From: Apostichopus japonicus
Lineage: Eukaryota > Echinodermata > Holothuroidea > Aspidochirotida > Stichopodidae
NCBI RefSeq assembly: GCF_037975245.1
Contig: NC_092581.1
Span: forward strand, 2,674,001 to 2,738,000
Length of the DNA stretch: 64,000 bases
Reading direction: 5' to 3'
Part shown: piece by piece, positions 1 to 15,000 of the stretch
Layout: every line of letters starts with the position of its first letter
Position numbering within the stretch: position 1 is the stretch's first letter
Program-made: the position numbers and the translations under genes
Notes under the pieces: model-generated
Told to the model about the DNA's origin: nothing
What the model saw: only the letters and a program-made list of their open reading frames with translations
Database searches by the model: none

Positions 1-479
1 GAGCCTTGTTCTAGTACTCCTATACTGATACCGAGAGAAACTGCTGGTACTACTAGTTTGAATTCACGCTGACCAAGTATCCATTGTCCAAGTATGGTAG
101 AGACCTAGCAACAAAGTTGCTGTCAGCTCTCAGACAAGCAAGTATGGGAGCAAGAAAACAATCAACAAAGCAAACTCAAAAACATGGTACTGTTAGCCTT
201 TGTTTTCATTATAGCCTCCCTCCCTCCCCCCTCCTCTAAATCAAGAGAAATCTTTGTCTTTGTGAAGATTTGGGATTGAAACGTAGAAGTCGTGTCTGGG
301 AGCTGTTATCTTGTCGATCTGAAACCAATGTCATCATAAGCAGGTCATGTTAAGAGCTTCAGTATTTTAGATCCACCTATTTGCAACATCCATCTCCATT
401 ACAAAAAAAAAAAAAAAAAAAAAACACATCTTGTGTTAACAAAGTGATTGTGTAATAATAAGCACTTTATCTATAAACG

Positions 480-2872
<2,393 letters not shown>

Positions 2873-5700
2873 AACCTTTGCCAGAAACGTGTCGCAGAAG
2901 CTGAAGGAGAAATAGGTATAATGTATGACGGGGTAGTGTGAGAAACGGGGTAGAAACGGGGTAGTGTGAGATACTGAATATATAGTTAATAACAACCAGT
3001 CCTTAGAATATCGGGAGTGGTCTTTATCTAAGTATATGTTTCTTTTTTTTCTTTTCTTTTTTTGCCAAATATATATGCAAACAAATTACAAAATCATATA
3101 AGAAAAAACTGAAAAGCCATTTATGTGTTGGTGAAAGCCTGCGTATGTGTGTTGGCATAAGGTTAGTAGGCTGGTCACCGGGAATTGATGAGTGGTTGAA
3201 ATTTGGATATGTCTATCTATTTGTTCAAAGTTGAGTTCACTCTCTAAAGGTTATAAAACCGAATAGTGTTAATGTAAAATATTTTTGGATCAGTACCTAC
3301 CTGCCCCACATTTCTGTCGGGTTATGTTACTTGGAAACTTGTATAAAATTTGGATAAACTAGGTGAGGTTAAAGCGGTTTGAGGGGTTGGGGGTAGGGGG
3401 TTGTTACAGGATGTATCTCTTCACCTTGTTCTTGGAATCAGCTGGGTCTTCAAAAGGGAGTTAGTCAGGTTTTCACTATTTCAGGGAAATTATTCTTGCA
3501 GTTCTTAAAGTGTTACGTTCATAGTAAGATGTAGATGGCGGGGAGGGGGTGAAGGGGGGTGCATAGCGATTTGGGGGAAGTAGGTTGGACGTGTAAGAAT
3601 CGTGGTGTTGAACGTTACTTTCGGACTTTCCAAATCAAAATGGAAGGCTTCCTAATGATAGTAAAATAGTAATTAGTAACCACCATTATTTGCATAGTTT
3701 TTTATCTTTCATAAAATTTAGTTTGGGTTTGGAGAAAGAAATCAATTTGGAACGAAAGATTTTGTTGAAAACAATCGTCAGTCATTATGTAACATGTTTT
3801 TATCATTTCACTGCAATGAATGATTCTTTTAAGAAATTTCTTTCACAATTCTTTTTTCTTTTTAATTTTTTTGCAAATGTATAATTTGTTTTTGACTTTA
3901 TTTTCCACTGTGATAAATGCATTGAAAGCAACATAAACTGAGAAGTCTCGACAAGCACTGCATTTTGTGTGACATTTCATCTACGAATGTATTCATTAAG
4001 TTTTATCTGTTTTGATGTACTTTATAACTTTGGGTGGGGAGGGGGCTGGAGATTGGGTTATGTGTAGCACCAATACATTACTCAGAGCACGTAGGTTTTT
4101 GCAAAAGAACAGTGCGTTGGCGAACTCATTGTACACTTTAAATTGTTTAGAAATAATATTTTAATCCATATTTTGCCATTATTTTCTATCAAAAAATGTC
4201 TTCATTTTTATCCGAAGCCTACAAATATATTTGTATTTATTCCAGAAACATTTGAAGGTTACCAAAGGGTATCGGTGTTACAATGTAAATTTGTAATATG
4301 CTAGAAATTTCAAAAGTGGTCACCTCATTGTCAAACTTGCAGGTGTCAAGGGATAGGGTAAGGGAAAGAGAGGGGGTTGGGAGAATTCCCCTGGCATTCA
4401 AGAATTGGATTTGTAGAAGAATGATCATAAAATGAAAGATTTCGATACAAAATGTTCTTTTCCACACTCCAAACGAAATTGGCATTCTAAGCCTACCCTT
4501 GCTGGGAGGTTAAATTGTGGCACTCTTTGTTAATCTCAGCATCCAACAAACATTGGGGACAAATACAAGATAACGACCAGCTTTCGAAAGTCACTACGTT
4601 TTGATATAATCCGGTAAATAAAAGGGTATTCTGCAATGGTGTGGTATGTTTATATTGTTCTCTTCGTATATTGTAAAGTTGTGTGAATGTACATAGTCTT
4701 GGAAGTTGTCTGCTCTGAGAGGATAGTGTTAACAGTGATTGCTTGAGTTTTGGATATTAGGCACTATATAATTTTTTTCTGGTTGATCGATTGATCGATC
4801 GAAAGGAAACTACATTTCAAGAGATGAAAACAGAAACATATTATAAGCATCCCGGTGAAGATTTGCATTCATTTCCTACGTAAACTTCTGAGATAACAAA
4901 ATTTTGAAGTGGACAAGTTTCGCAGCAGAAGAAGTGAACTTGAAGCAAACAGGTGTGATGTCATTGAAGTACACTCTCGATTTATTTTTGATGTTATTTT
5001 TTGGAATTCTTGCAATTACAATTTTTTGCATCAAACTTTGGGATGCATATCATTATTAATACAATACTGTCATTGCAAATTGTTATCCAATGTCAAATCA
5101 ATAAAAGTTAAAAAAAACAAAACATTTTGTTGGCTGTATAGCATCACAGATCTGTTTGCTCGACAATTTGGAATTATCAATATTTCAAGAATACCTTTTT
5201 GAAATTGGATGCAAATTTCACCTCCAGGATGCTTAGAAAGTGTTCCTCTTTCATCGTGAAGAAATCAACTTTTATTCGAACTTAATATCCTTATAAGTTT
5301 GTACTGGTGTGAGTGACATTTGATTAAATCGGAGACATAAAAAAAAATGGAAAATATCACTTATTCTTGAACGTAGAACATGAAGACCCTGATAATATGA
5401 AAAGGAATTTTTTTCACTCTCTTTCTTGTTTAACATTTTCCTTTAGTATTAGAGCAGAGTTTGACTCATTCGAGAATAAAGCAGAGAAACACAGCAATGA
5501 CTGTCATGTATTCAGAATACTTGTATTTAATGACTATTCTGACATACTGCCCTCTATTTGTTAATTGTATAAATCTGTTGAATAAACGAGTTCATCATCA
5601 AACATATTTAATAATGACGACCGTCACAAACAGGAAGATACTTTTGTATTTTCAAAAAAGTCGAAGAAAGTTTACATGAGACATTGCTGTTTGTCACTAT
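2873..5700 (+). other. Probable TMEM50 3' UTR and downstream sequence
   Basis: No coding exon is seen for 2.8 kb after the stop codon. AATAAA hexamers occur on this strand at 4617-4622, 5100-5105 and 5581-5586 and are candidate poly(A) signals. A short tandem of GGGGTAGTGTGAGA/GGGGTAGAAAC lies at 2928-2970. The UTR end is not defined by the sequence alone. Confidence 0.45.
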
Positions 5701-6241
5701 CCTTTTTTTAGGGGGGGGGGGTGGGTTGGAGAGAAGGAGGCAGAACAACAAATTAAAATAATTGGATTCTATTTTCTGTTTCTCATGGATAATGTTCCCT
5801 GAAGTAAACTAACAGACAACTGTTACTTGTTTCATTTATTAATTTTTTATTATTTATTAATGATATAAAATATCTTGTATGTATTTGAATCTCAGATTAG
5901 TAGCTTTCTATCACACTCTGAGACGCAATTAGACAAAGATCTGTGAGATGGAGGTCAATGTTACGTGATAGTTGTCATCCACCACAATGTTACCGTTGCT
6001 TATGTTATGATGTGATGTGTGAAAGCTGTGAGGGCTAAATGCAGGTAATGTGAGAGACTGGAGGATGGGGGTCGAGGGTGGTGGTTGGGGGGGGGGTGGT
6101 GACTACATGTCAAAGACATTCCTCTAAATGATTCACATAATTTACCATGCATGACAATCTTTAATATACAGTTTGCATTTGATTGTGGGAACATTGAGCA
6201 TCATATGAGGATATTCTTAAAAACAAGCACCTATGGACAGC

Positions 6242-6433
6242 CAGTTGGGACAAATTCCGAATGCTTGCACCCACGCTATACTGTCTTCCGATATCATGCT
6301 TCAAACCACTCATACTGACAGTATGAACAGTTCCCTACCTTTAACCTGATAGAATCAGGATATTCATACTGTCAGTGGGAGTGCTATGAAGCAGGACATG
6401 GATGTACAGTATAGAAGAAATCTGTCCCAACAG
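6242..6433. mobile_element. Foldback (inverted-repeat) element
   Basis: The ends are inverted copies: CAGTTGGGACAAAT at the left and the complement of CTGTTGGGACAGAT at the right. Further inside, CTATACTGT pairs with ACAGTATAG and ACTGACAGTATGAA pairs with TTCATACTGTCAGT. The whole 192 bp can fold into an interrupted hairpin. No target-site duplication was recognised, so the superfamily is not assigned. Confidence 0.6.
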
Positions 6434-7139
6434 GGTGCCACGGAAGGGCTTACCCTAGTAGCTTGAATGCTGACTATAATATTCCATTTTACTCTGTATC
6501 CCTCCATTACCCCGCCCCCCCCCCCACCCCACCACTTTACCTCACCCGTATTGTCCCATGTCTAATGGAAGCAACAAATACTGGGGATTTGTATAACCAT
6601 CTATTTCAATGGCTAGTTTTCATAAGGTGGTATCACCTCTCTCCTCTTGAATAAAGAAATCCTCCCCTCCCCTTCTCTCTTTCCCCCTACCCCTCCTCAG
6701 ATGAAGCCTGGTGCTCTACCTCTCTACGAATATATATAAGTCATCGCAGACTATTAAATCAAATGATACTGTGATCCACATAACAACAGTCATCGCAGTT
6801 ATTAAATCAAATGATGACTGTGATCCACATAAAAACAGTTAAAAGTGAGGTTTTCAGTAATTCTCTGAGGATAGTTTGACATGATAAATATGTGTATAGT
6901 GCAATATTTAGTGTTGTGACTTTCCATGCATGAGATGTAACCTTTGGAGGGAAATATGATACTTAAAAATGAGTCTCTATCGAGATGTGTATGGTGTAAT
7001 TGCCGGTGCCTTCCGGTGTATGGTGTAATTGTATGGTGTAATTGACTTGTAAAGGTGTTATAGTGAAACAATTGTTAATTAAAGCAAATGGTACACATGT
7101 TACTGCTGCTGTTTTGTCTTTATTTTGTTTTCTCTTTAA

Positions 7140-7440
7140 CCGGTGCTGTGGCCGAGTGGAGAAAGGCGGTGGTATTTGAAGCAATGAGGCTTAGCAATCG
7201 GGAGGTTCGGGGTTCGATTCCCAGCCGGGTCATAGTAAGGTGGGTTTTTCATCCAAGAGCAATCTACGGTTTTCCCATCTGAAATGACTTTCTAAATTGA
7301 AAAGATTCCAAATTTGAGTTAAAATGTTGAATTGGAAGCCACCCGACGTGTACGTTGTAATTTATAAGCCCTTGGGGGTTTCTCCCACATTTGTGGTCGC
7401 TTAAGCGTCGTAAAAATAACTGTTGATTATTATTATTTGT
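7140..7440 (+). mobile_element. tRNA-derived SINE with ATT-rich tail
   Basis: The head reads GCTGTGGCCGAGTGGAGAAA, an A box of the Leu/Ser tRNA type. GGTTCGGGGTTCGATTCCCA follows 40 nt later and contains the B box. The body includes CCCTTGGGGGTTTCTCCCAC and CGCTTAAGCGTCGTAAA and ends in a run of ATTATTATTATT. Head, unrelated body and short-repeat tail in this order are the standard SINE layout. Confidence 0.75.
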
Positions 7441-9205
7441 CAAAATTCTCAATAAAAGAGGTTATGTTGGATCCGTTCCAGTGCATTACACATTGTCAAG
7501 GAGGGTGGGCCACTAGTAGCAGTGGTGATTGTTACGTGAGAAATTCAGATAATATATTTCCACTCGGGTTCTTTTAACACTTATGTAAAATGAAATGTAA
7601 CAGTATGCTTATAATAACGAAAATGTATTATTGTACGATACAATTAACATATAAGCTGCTTTGCTACATTAAATTTCTTTTACGTAATCTAATTACTTAA
7701 CGTTCTTGGCGCCCTTCCTTTAACGAAATCTGTTTATTCCTCCAGTATATTTCTCTTTCTAACTAATCTGTCAATATTAAATATTTCTTTTAAATACAGT
7801 TTTATTGGTGTACAACCATAAATAACGCTATGGTCCAATACAAACTGCAAACGGAGGGAGGGAGGGCCTCAACGTTGGCCGCTAAGCACGGATCTTCCGT
7901 CTCGTTGCTCCCCTCTAACCTAAACAGACCATGGATTAGCGTTCCCCAGTATTTTATTACAAAACGGATCAGATTTTCGTCCCCCAGGAAATGGTATACT
8001 GTAATAAAATTGATACAACGTTGTATTCCCTTATCAGAAAAAATGAAATGTTTACATCATGTACTCAATCCCTCTGCTCTAATTAAGATCACATTATCAC
8101 CTGATAATAACATAACCCCTTTTCGTTTTACAGTATCACTAAAAGTGGACTATCCCTAAAACTAACATTAATATCATATAGCCAAAAAATATAGCCAACA
8201 ATATATGTAAATATATTTATATATTTTCCTTAGTAAATCAATTAAAACAAATTTCCACTTACGTGAAAAGGTCTAGACAACCTCTGAGTCACGGCATGGG
8301 CAGGTGCCTCCATTCGGTCGGTGTAAGGAACTCTCAATCGGATACCAAACAATTATACTGTCTCCCCAAACAATGTAGCCTCTCCCGGTAACTATAGACC
8401 ATAGGCTTGTCTACAAGACATATATAATGTGGTTGACGCCCCATTTGCTTACGCCTAAACACCGCCGCCTACTCTGCCATGATGCTCAGAGTGAAGTGAA
8501 GTTCCAAAACCTAGTGGCCCATTCCATTTGCCCATTCCACCTGGAAGCAATGCTTGCAATTAGGGGCATGTGTTTCAATCATTCATACTTTATAATAGAC
8601 CTATTGTTTTTTTAGCGCGCCTCGCTCCGTAACAAAACGAATTGGCAGTTACTATTGGATGCGCTCAAAACACCTTGCATATTATGCTAATTAGTCGTTA
8701 TTCGATTACCATGCTTCGACTAGTGAAAATAACCCTATACATTTATTTTTAAACATCACAATGATTATTGGGGAGAGGGGGGGGGGGGGGCTTTAGATAA
8801 GATGGGAGAACAGTTGTAAAAATATATATATAGGCTCACAGTGCAACTTTCCATTAATTATTAATGTCTCAAAAACCAAAGTGAATCGAAGCCCAAACGT
8901 CAAGACAACGAACAACTTCAGTTCGAAAACAAGAGGCCAAAACTAATTTGAACATAGACCATATAGGGCTACTACTACTTGGCTCAAACAAGATTTATAC
9001 AATCCTATAGTAAGGTGACCATATTATGTCCAGGAAATCTGGGGACATGATATTGGTATGGAATCCCACGCTCCCACCCCCGCCCCCCCTCCACCTACCC
9101 CTCATCCTCTCATGTGAGTTTATAGCAAGGCATTTTGAAGATCTCTCGGTGATTTGATAGTCCTATGCTGTCAAATGATGTCGGTTAGAACACTTTACCA
9201 AGAAG

Positions 9206-9582
9206 CAGTGGCGGAGCGTCCATACAGTCAGGGGGGGGGGGGGCGGATTCCCTCCTGACGGACTCAAATGGACTGCTGGCGCCCTTTTCAGCTTTTTACC
9301 ACTTTTTATTTATCCGCGTTTATTGACTTTTCTATTCGCTCTCATCTACTTATTGACATTTGTCACATTTTGTTGGCGATGACACCTATTTATTCTTCGT
9401 TTATCTGCAAATTAGCAAGGCCCGGAAAGGGTCATTTCAGGCGATCTAGGGAGTATCTTTACTCAAAAAATTTCTATTACGCTCCGCGCCAACCTGTGGT
9501 GGCGCTCCGCTTAGATATTGTAGAAAGCGCCCCTACAGACCATTCTCAACCCCCCTGACCAATACCCCTAGCTCCGCCACTG
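9206..9582. mobile_element. hAT-like MITE, 377 bp, 8-bp TSD CCAAGAAG
   Basis: Terminal inverted repeats CAGTGGCGGAGC and GCTCCGCCACTG are perfect complements. The element is flanked by identical 8-bp duplications CCAAGAAG (9198-9205 and 9583-9590). CAGTGGCG ends with an 8-bp duplication are characteristic of hAT transposons. No transposase is encoded. The interior carries G/C runs and a segment (CGCTCCGC near 9480-9520) related to the elements at 21366-21650 and 50150-50260. Confidence 0.88.
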
Positions 9583-10354
9583 CCAAGAAGCCTTACTGTT
9601 CTCCACTAGGCCTTAGTCTACATAATGATTCATGTGAATAAACATGCTATATGAAATTATTATGTGTGTCAGGACGGTGGGGGAGGAGGAGGGGGGACAT
9701 GCCTGATCGAGACGTGGGGAAGCACGGCTCCTTCGGGATGATGATCTAAATTGACTTTTATATATGTGAGCCAAGAATGGAGTTATACGTTTGTAGTAGC
9801 CTTTTGTTGTAAACAATCATAGCTTAGCCAAGGTTCAAGCTGTCATTACGAACGGGAGAGGAAGTTCAACAGGTAAAATTACAAAAACAAGATACTTGGT
9901 AAAACACAAAAGTCAGTCAAGATCATGTGCCTGGCCACGAAAACCAAAAAACTTGACTAACTCCCAATGAAATTGAAACAATAGACTGAAATCGGAGCGA
10001 ACCATACGTACACCACCACCCCCCCCCCCCACCCCACCCACACACACATACAATCAGCTCTTGTCTCGGCCTGTGTAAATACGGTAATTGTAAAAGTTGT
10101 AATATGGAAAGCATGAGATAACAAAATTCATAAAACAGTTTTTTTTAATTTTTCGCTTTATTTTCTATTGCAAAAAAAACTTTGAAAGAATAAGGTACAC
10201 AAGACCAATGTTAAAGCTAGATAGTAAATATGAATTGAATTGCACATATTTTACGAAATTTCGAAGTCCGACAGTAATAACTGCACTATCTTATGTACGA
10301 TTTCATCATATGCATCTACACATGAGAGAGAGAGAGGAACCAATGTAGCTACGC

Positions 10355-10381
10355 AAGGGAGTTGTCCATAACAACTCCCTA
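10355..10381. mobile_element. Micro-palindrome family A, copy 1 (27 bp)
   Basis: Arms AGGGAGTTGT and ACAACTCCCT surround a 5-nt centre. The flanks GCTACGC (10348-10354) and GTTACGC (10382-10388) match at 6 of 7 positions, as expected of an old 7-bp target duplication. The same sequence family recurs at 24962, 33353 and, decayed, 33521. Confidence 0.7.
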
Positions 10382-12074
10382 GTTACGCGATGACCGAAAT
10401 TACTGGCATTGCAATGAGATACGTTCTTGGGGTCTAAGTGCTATTGACCGTTTAGATCATACTTTATAAAGGTCATAAAAATTGCTTAGAAATTGAAAAA
10501 AAAATCAAAGCTAGTTCCCAGAGGATTTTCCTGTCCCTCTTAATTAGCGGGAAAGAGAATAAATGAATAAATGAGTGCAGTATTGGCCCAAAATATGCTA
10601 GATATTCAAATATGGTCACCTTTGGTCAAAATTCTTGTACTGGTTTAAATACAATCTTCGAGGAAATTGTCCTCACTTAGACATTCAGTCATGTTGTGTG
10701 TTACTTAAAAATGTCTGGGAAGAATTTGGAGAGAAAGACCTTCAGGAAAATACAATTTGAAAACTTCTAGCAATTATAGCGTGCTATAGTGGGGCCTATA
10801 CTGACTACCTTAAAAGTGCTTAACTAGAAATAAATACATAAGCTATCAAGGCTGGTTTTAATACCTGGATGACCACTGTTGGACATTCCTAGCATATTTG
10901 GGGAAATATCAGTGCCCTTTAATTCAGAATTATGTTCTTGATAAATTTCAGCGAAGAAGCAACTCTTGTTATGTATAATGTTCATCCTCCGCTTCAATAC
11001 AGTGTGCATTACATGCGTTATCTGCTGGGTATTGGTCACGTGTCACCTCGGGGCACTCTCATGACAAATAAATAGTTTGGACGCCCCTGAACCCCTTTTG
11101 CAACTCCACGTAGCTAACCGTATGTGTATACAGCTACACCGAAAATATGTTGTTAGGCTGGTTCTCAGCACTCCTCACACACTGAAACCGTCTAGTAACG
11201 GTGTACAGAAAGCTTGGGTAAAACATAGGCCTAACCATAATTACACCGAATCAACATGATCTTCTGATGCCCGGGTCCTCAATGACCGAGAACTGTCTAC
11301 AAGTGATGTTTATATACTGCAGAAACATGGTTAATATACATAAAATCAGTATTTTTCCTATGTTCAGGTCCCCGATCACCGAGTTCCATTCGGTATACAT
11401 AATCATGGGCAATAATGCATACAATAAAAGTAGTACCATTATTAGGGGCGAAGCTCGACAGGCAACATTAATGTATTGGAGACACATTAAATGCAACGAG
11501 TCATTGCAGATGACATAATATCTATACACCACTTAACGATCAGAAATCAAGAAAGTGTAACCATACATCTTAGTGGACTACAGCCTAAGGTCTATAGGGA
11601 TTCAGGCCTCCCTACTTTAAGCATGTATAGAATCAACATATTCAGCTGCTCACAAATCACACAGAGAAGAAAAATTGTACAAGAAGAGCTAAGCGAATGG
11701 TAAACGAAAACAGAAATATCTATGATTGAACAATAATAATTGTTGACTTTCCCATTCACGAGTCACTGAATGTGTGAGAAAGATGAGACGGTTGTTGGGG
11801 AAACAATTTCTGGCCAATCAGGACCCGGCCGTATCACGCCGTCACCACAAATCGATCCATACAATAGGAAACATGTTATTGTAAGTATACGGGAAGGGGA
11901 AATGGAATTATACATGTATTCGATTCATAGATGTTACTGTGTTGTTGTTGTGTTTTTTTTTGGGGGGGGGGGGTGTCTTTGCGACCTCTCCCACTCCTTT
12001 ATACCACCCATCCCACCCTTCCACTCCAATCCCACGTGTGTACAGTCTTACTCCATTTTGTCAGCTCGAATTAT

Positions 12075-15000
12075 CTACTCTATTCCTAAAGTACGCTTTA
12101 GTTGATGAAATCGTTCTCGGGTGTGATTATAAAACTTATAGTCCAATTCAAGCAGAGCTGTTATTCTTTCTTTGACTTCGGGTGTCACTGGACTTTTCTT
12201 CTTCGCTTTCATTTTCTTTTCTCTCCGTCCTGCAAAAACAAAGAATAAAAGAATGATTTTGATATCCCAAGTAATGAATATTCATGAATCATTACGCAAT
12301 ATGTCAGTATACCGAGTTCTATGCTAACTGTAACTTCGAGATCGCTCATATGTTGCTTTATTTCCTTTTTATGTAGTAGTCTTCATGTTATTTTGTTTAA
12401 TTACTCATATACATTTTTTTTCACAGTAAGGTACACACAAAACCGTAGCTGTTTTAACCTAGAAGGTTGCCGATTACGTAATATAATAACTTACTCTCCG
12501 TTGAGGTTTTAAATTCCTTTAAGATCCCACCGAAAAAATCCGGTAATAATTTCTCCAGCACTTTCAAAAAGTCTTCATACTCTTCAACAACTCCCACGAC
12601 GACATATTTGTCCACATTCTGTTTCGCTTTTTCCAGAGCGCCCTCTGTAGGTTGCCTGCAGAATAATAACAATAATAAAGAACTCGATGAGCCTCGATCG
12701 GGTTGTCAATAAAATAGGCTTTAATTTCCCGCCATGTAAATACCCAGTTTACCAGGGGCTTCGATCCTAAGGAGCAAAGGGGAGGTGTCCCCCCCCCCCC
12801 AATGGTCAAACCTGGGGACAGAAGTATGAGGTTGCCTCTCCAACGAGTGCAAATACATAAACCACAATATTTTTGGGGGGCAGGAGGGGTATTAGAAAAA
12901 AAATCAAGCAAGAAAACAAGATACTTGAGGAAAACTAAATAAGGGCAACACAAATCAAAACACGTAAACAAACAAGAGGTACAGATATAAAGCAACAACG
13001 AGATCAAAGCAAGGTTCTCCAGATTAAAACAACTTCTTGATATATACACAAACAGCCTGGGAACATATCAAACCAACCAAACTTGACCCATTCTCGATCC
13101 CATTGCCCTTACAAAACTAAAGTGTGAACACAGTGTGATCACCGTGACACGTGAGTATCATGGCGTATAAATGGTATAGGAAGTTGTAAATTACGCAATG
13201 TTAACTGCTTTACAGATTTCGTTAAGACTTTATAAGACAGTAAAAGGCTTTACTTACTGACACTCTGGACCATACCCACAAAAATAGTTCACCATCAGGC
13301 TCTGTACGTATGGACCGATACACTCTGGGCGGTCACGCTCTACACAATCGTTAAAACTCTAAAGGAATCAGAAATGAAAGAACATGTGTTGTCCCAAGGT
13401 ATTTCAGAAGAGAGGGGTCGGTCAACCTCCAACACCCTCTCTGGATCGACCCTGGGGTGGACTAATGACGTGAAGTTTCAAAGGGGTTCTTTCTTCTTCT
13501 TTGGTTGAGGGGGGGGGGGTGGGGAGAGGTCAAACTCCAATTTTATCCAACTGATTTTGGTCGGGACATGAAACTTTATTGAAGGACAGCAAGCAAGACG
13601 CGGGGGGGGGGGGGTTAGGGTACCCTCTTCCTCCCTTGAAAATAATCAAAGTTTAGACGTCAAATTGTGCCGCTTTCTGAGGCATCTTTAACCTATAAAT
13701 TAGATTGATAATTAGGCCTGAACGTAGTACGCAAGATTGTGCTAACATAATACATTTGAATGAAAAAGCAAAGTTTCCCCGACTGAACGTAATTCCCTCG
13801 ACCGACGATGAAGGTGGGGGTAAGGGTGTAAGCACATCCCCCTCCTCTTCCCCTGCCTTTGAGTATACCACCGGAATGGACTTACCTCGTTAATATGCCT
13901 AGGATGAGTCATCTTGTGAAGTTGCTTGAGATTAGTAAATTTTCCATCTCCAAAACGAACGAAATAATACTGAGAGACGAGACGGTCGAAAGGATCCCGA
14001 ATGAGGTTGAGATAAATGGGTCTTTTATGGCTATACAGGGGAAAGAAAACAGATGGATGCAAACGAAAATGTATCCACAAAAAAATACCCACGAATAGTC
14101 CGGAATAATAAACGGTTGGTTTGTTAAGACTTAACCTCCCATGTGACACCGTATGTAGTGATTGTTTTCATTTTTTTCAGAAGAAATTCACATACCTCGC
14201 GACAATATTGAATACAGTTTGTAAACAATTTCTAATCATACCGTGCTACAATTTCTTACTCAAAAAGAAACATTTCTTATATATATTCCAACCTGTAAGT
14301 TATATGTAGTCATATTTTTCCTTCTTCTGTGTGTATATATACTGGAATAAAGCAGTTTAAAGGAATTTAAATTATGTCATTATAGTTCAAAGAATTGTGA
14401 CACCATAACACCATACTTATAACACCGTAACACCAAAATATACAAGAGGGTTTTGTACAACTATTACTAATTTCAAAACTACTTCTACCAACATCATTTC
14501 GAGGCGATTTAGTTACAACAACAATATTTTACGCGGGAACCTTTGTATACAATTATTATATACTGTTACCTATACGACTATCATTTGAATATCAGTGCGC
14601 ATGGGCATTGCGCATTCAAATTCATAGCATGGTTTACGATTGCTGATTGGATCAGTATACTATTTAAAATGAATATTCATTCAATATTATTCTGCAGTAC
14701 TCACGGTAGTACAAGTTTATCCCTGCTGAAGTCTATGAAGTATATATGTCCATGAATTACGGATGTAACTGGTGCATTGCGCAGACGTTTTCTGACAATG
14801 TCATGGTACGGTACTTCCATATTTTTGTTTTGCTGTAAAATGTCCAGAATAAAGTATATATATATAAACACCGAGATTTGACGCAATGTTAGATGTCTGA
14901 CTTAATTCAAAATAGCTGTTTCGATTTTTGTGTTTTTTTTTTTACAGAATAATTACCCATTTAGACCGTGATACAATAATTTCAGCAGGTTTCCGATATC

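Larger units (their letters stand above)
5701..12074. other. Gene-free interval with transposons
   Basis: Between the TMEM50 3' region and the sulfotransferase stop codon no exon with convincing protein similarity or splice structure was found on either strand. The interval contains the foldback element at 6242-6433, a SINE at 7140-7440, a hAT-like element at 9206-9582, a micro-palindrome at 10355-10381 and many poly(G)/poly(C) tracts. Short open frames such as 7830-8159 have no recognisable features. Confidence 0.5.

Noticed and set aside
7830-8159. 109-residue plus-strand frame
   Set aside because: No splice context, family resemblance or compositional support; surrounded by AT-rich intergenic DNA.
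12564-13049. 161-residue minus-strand open frame
   Set aside because: It overlaps a true sulfotransferase exon in the wrong frame and otherwise reads intron sequence.
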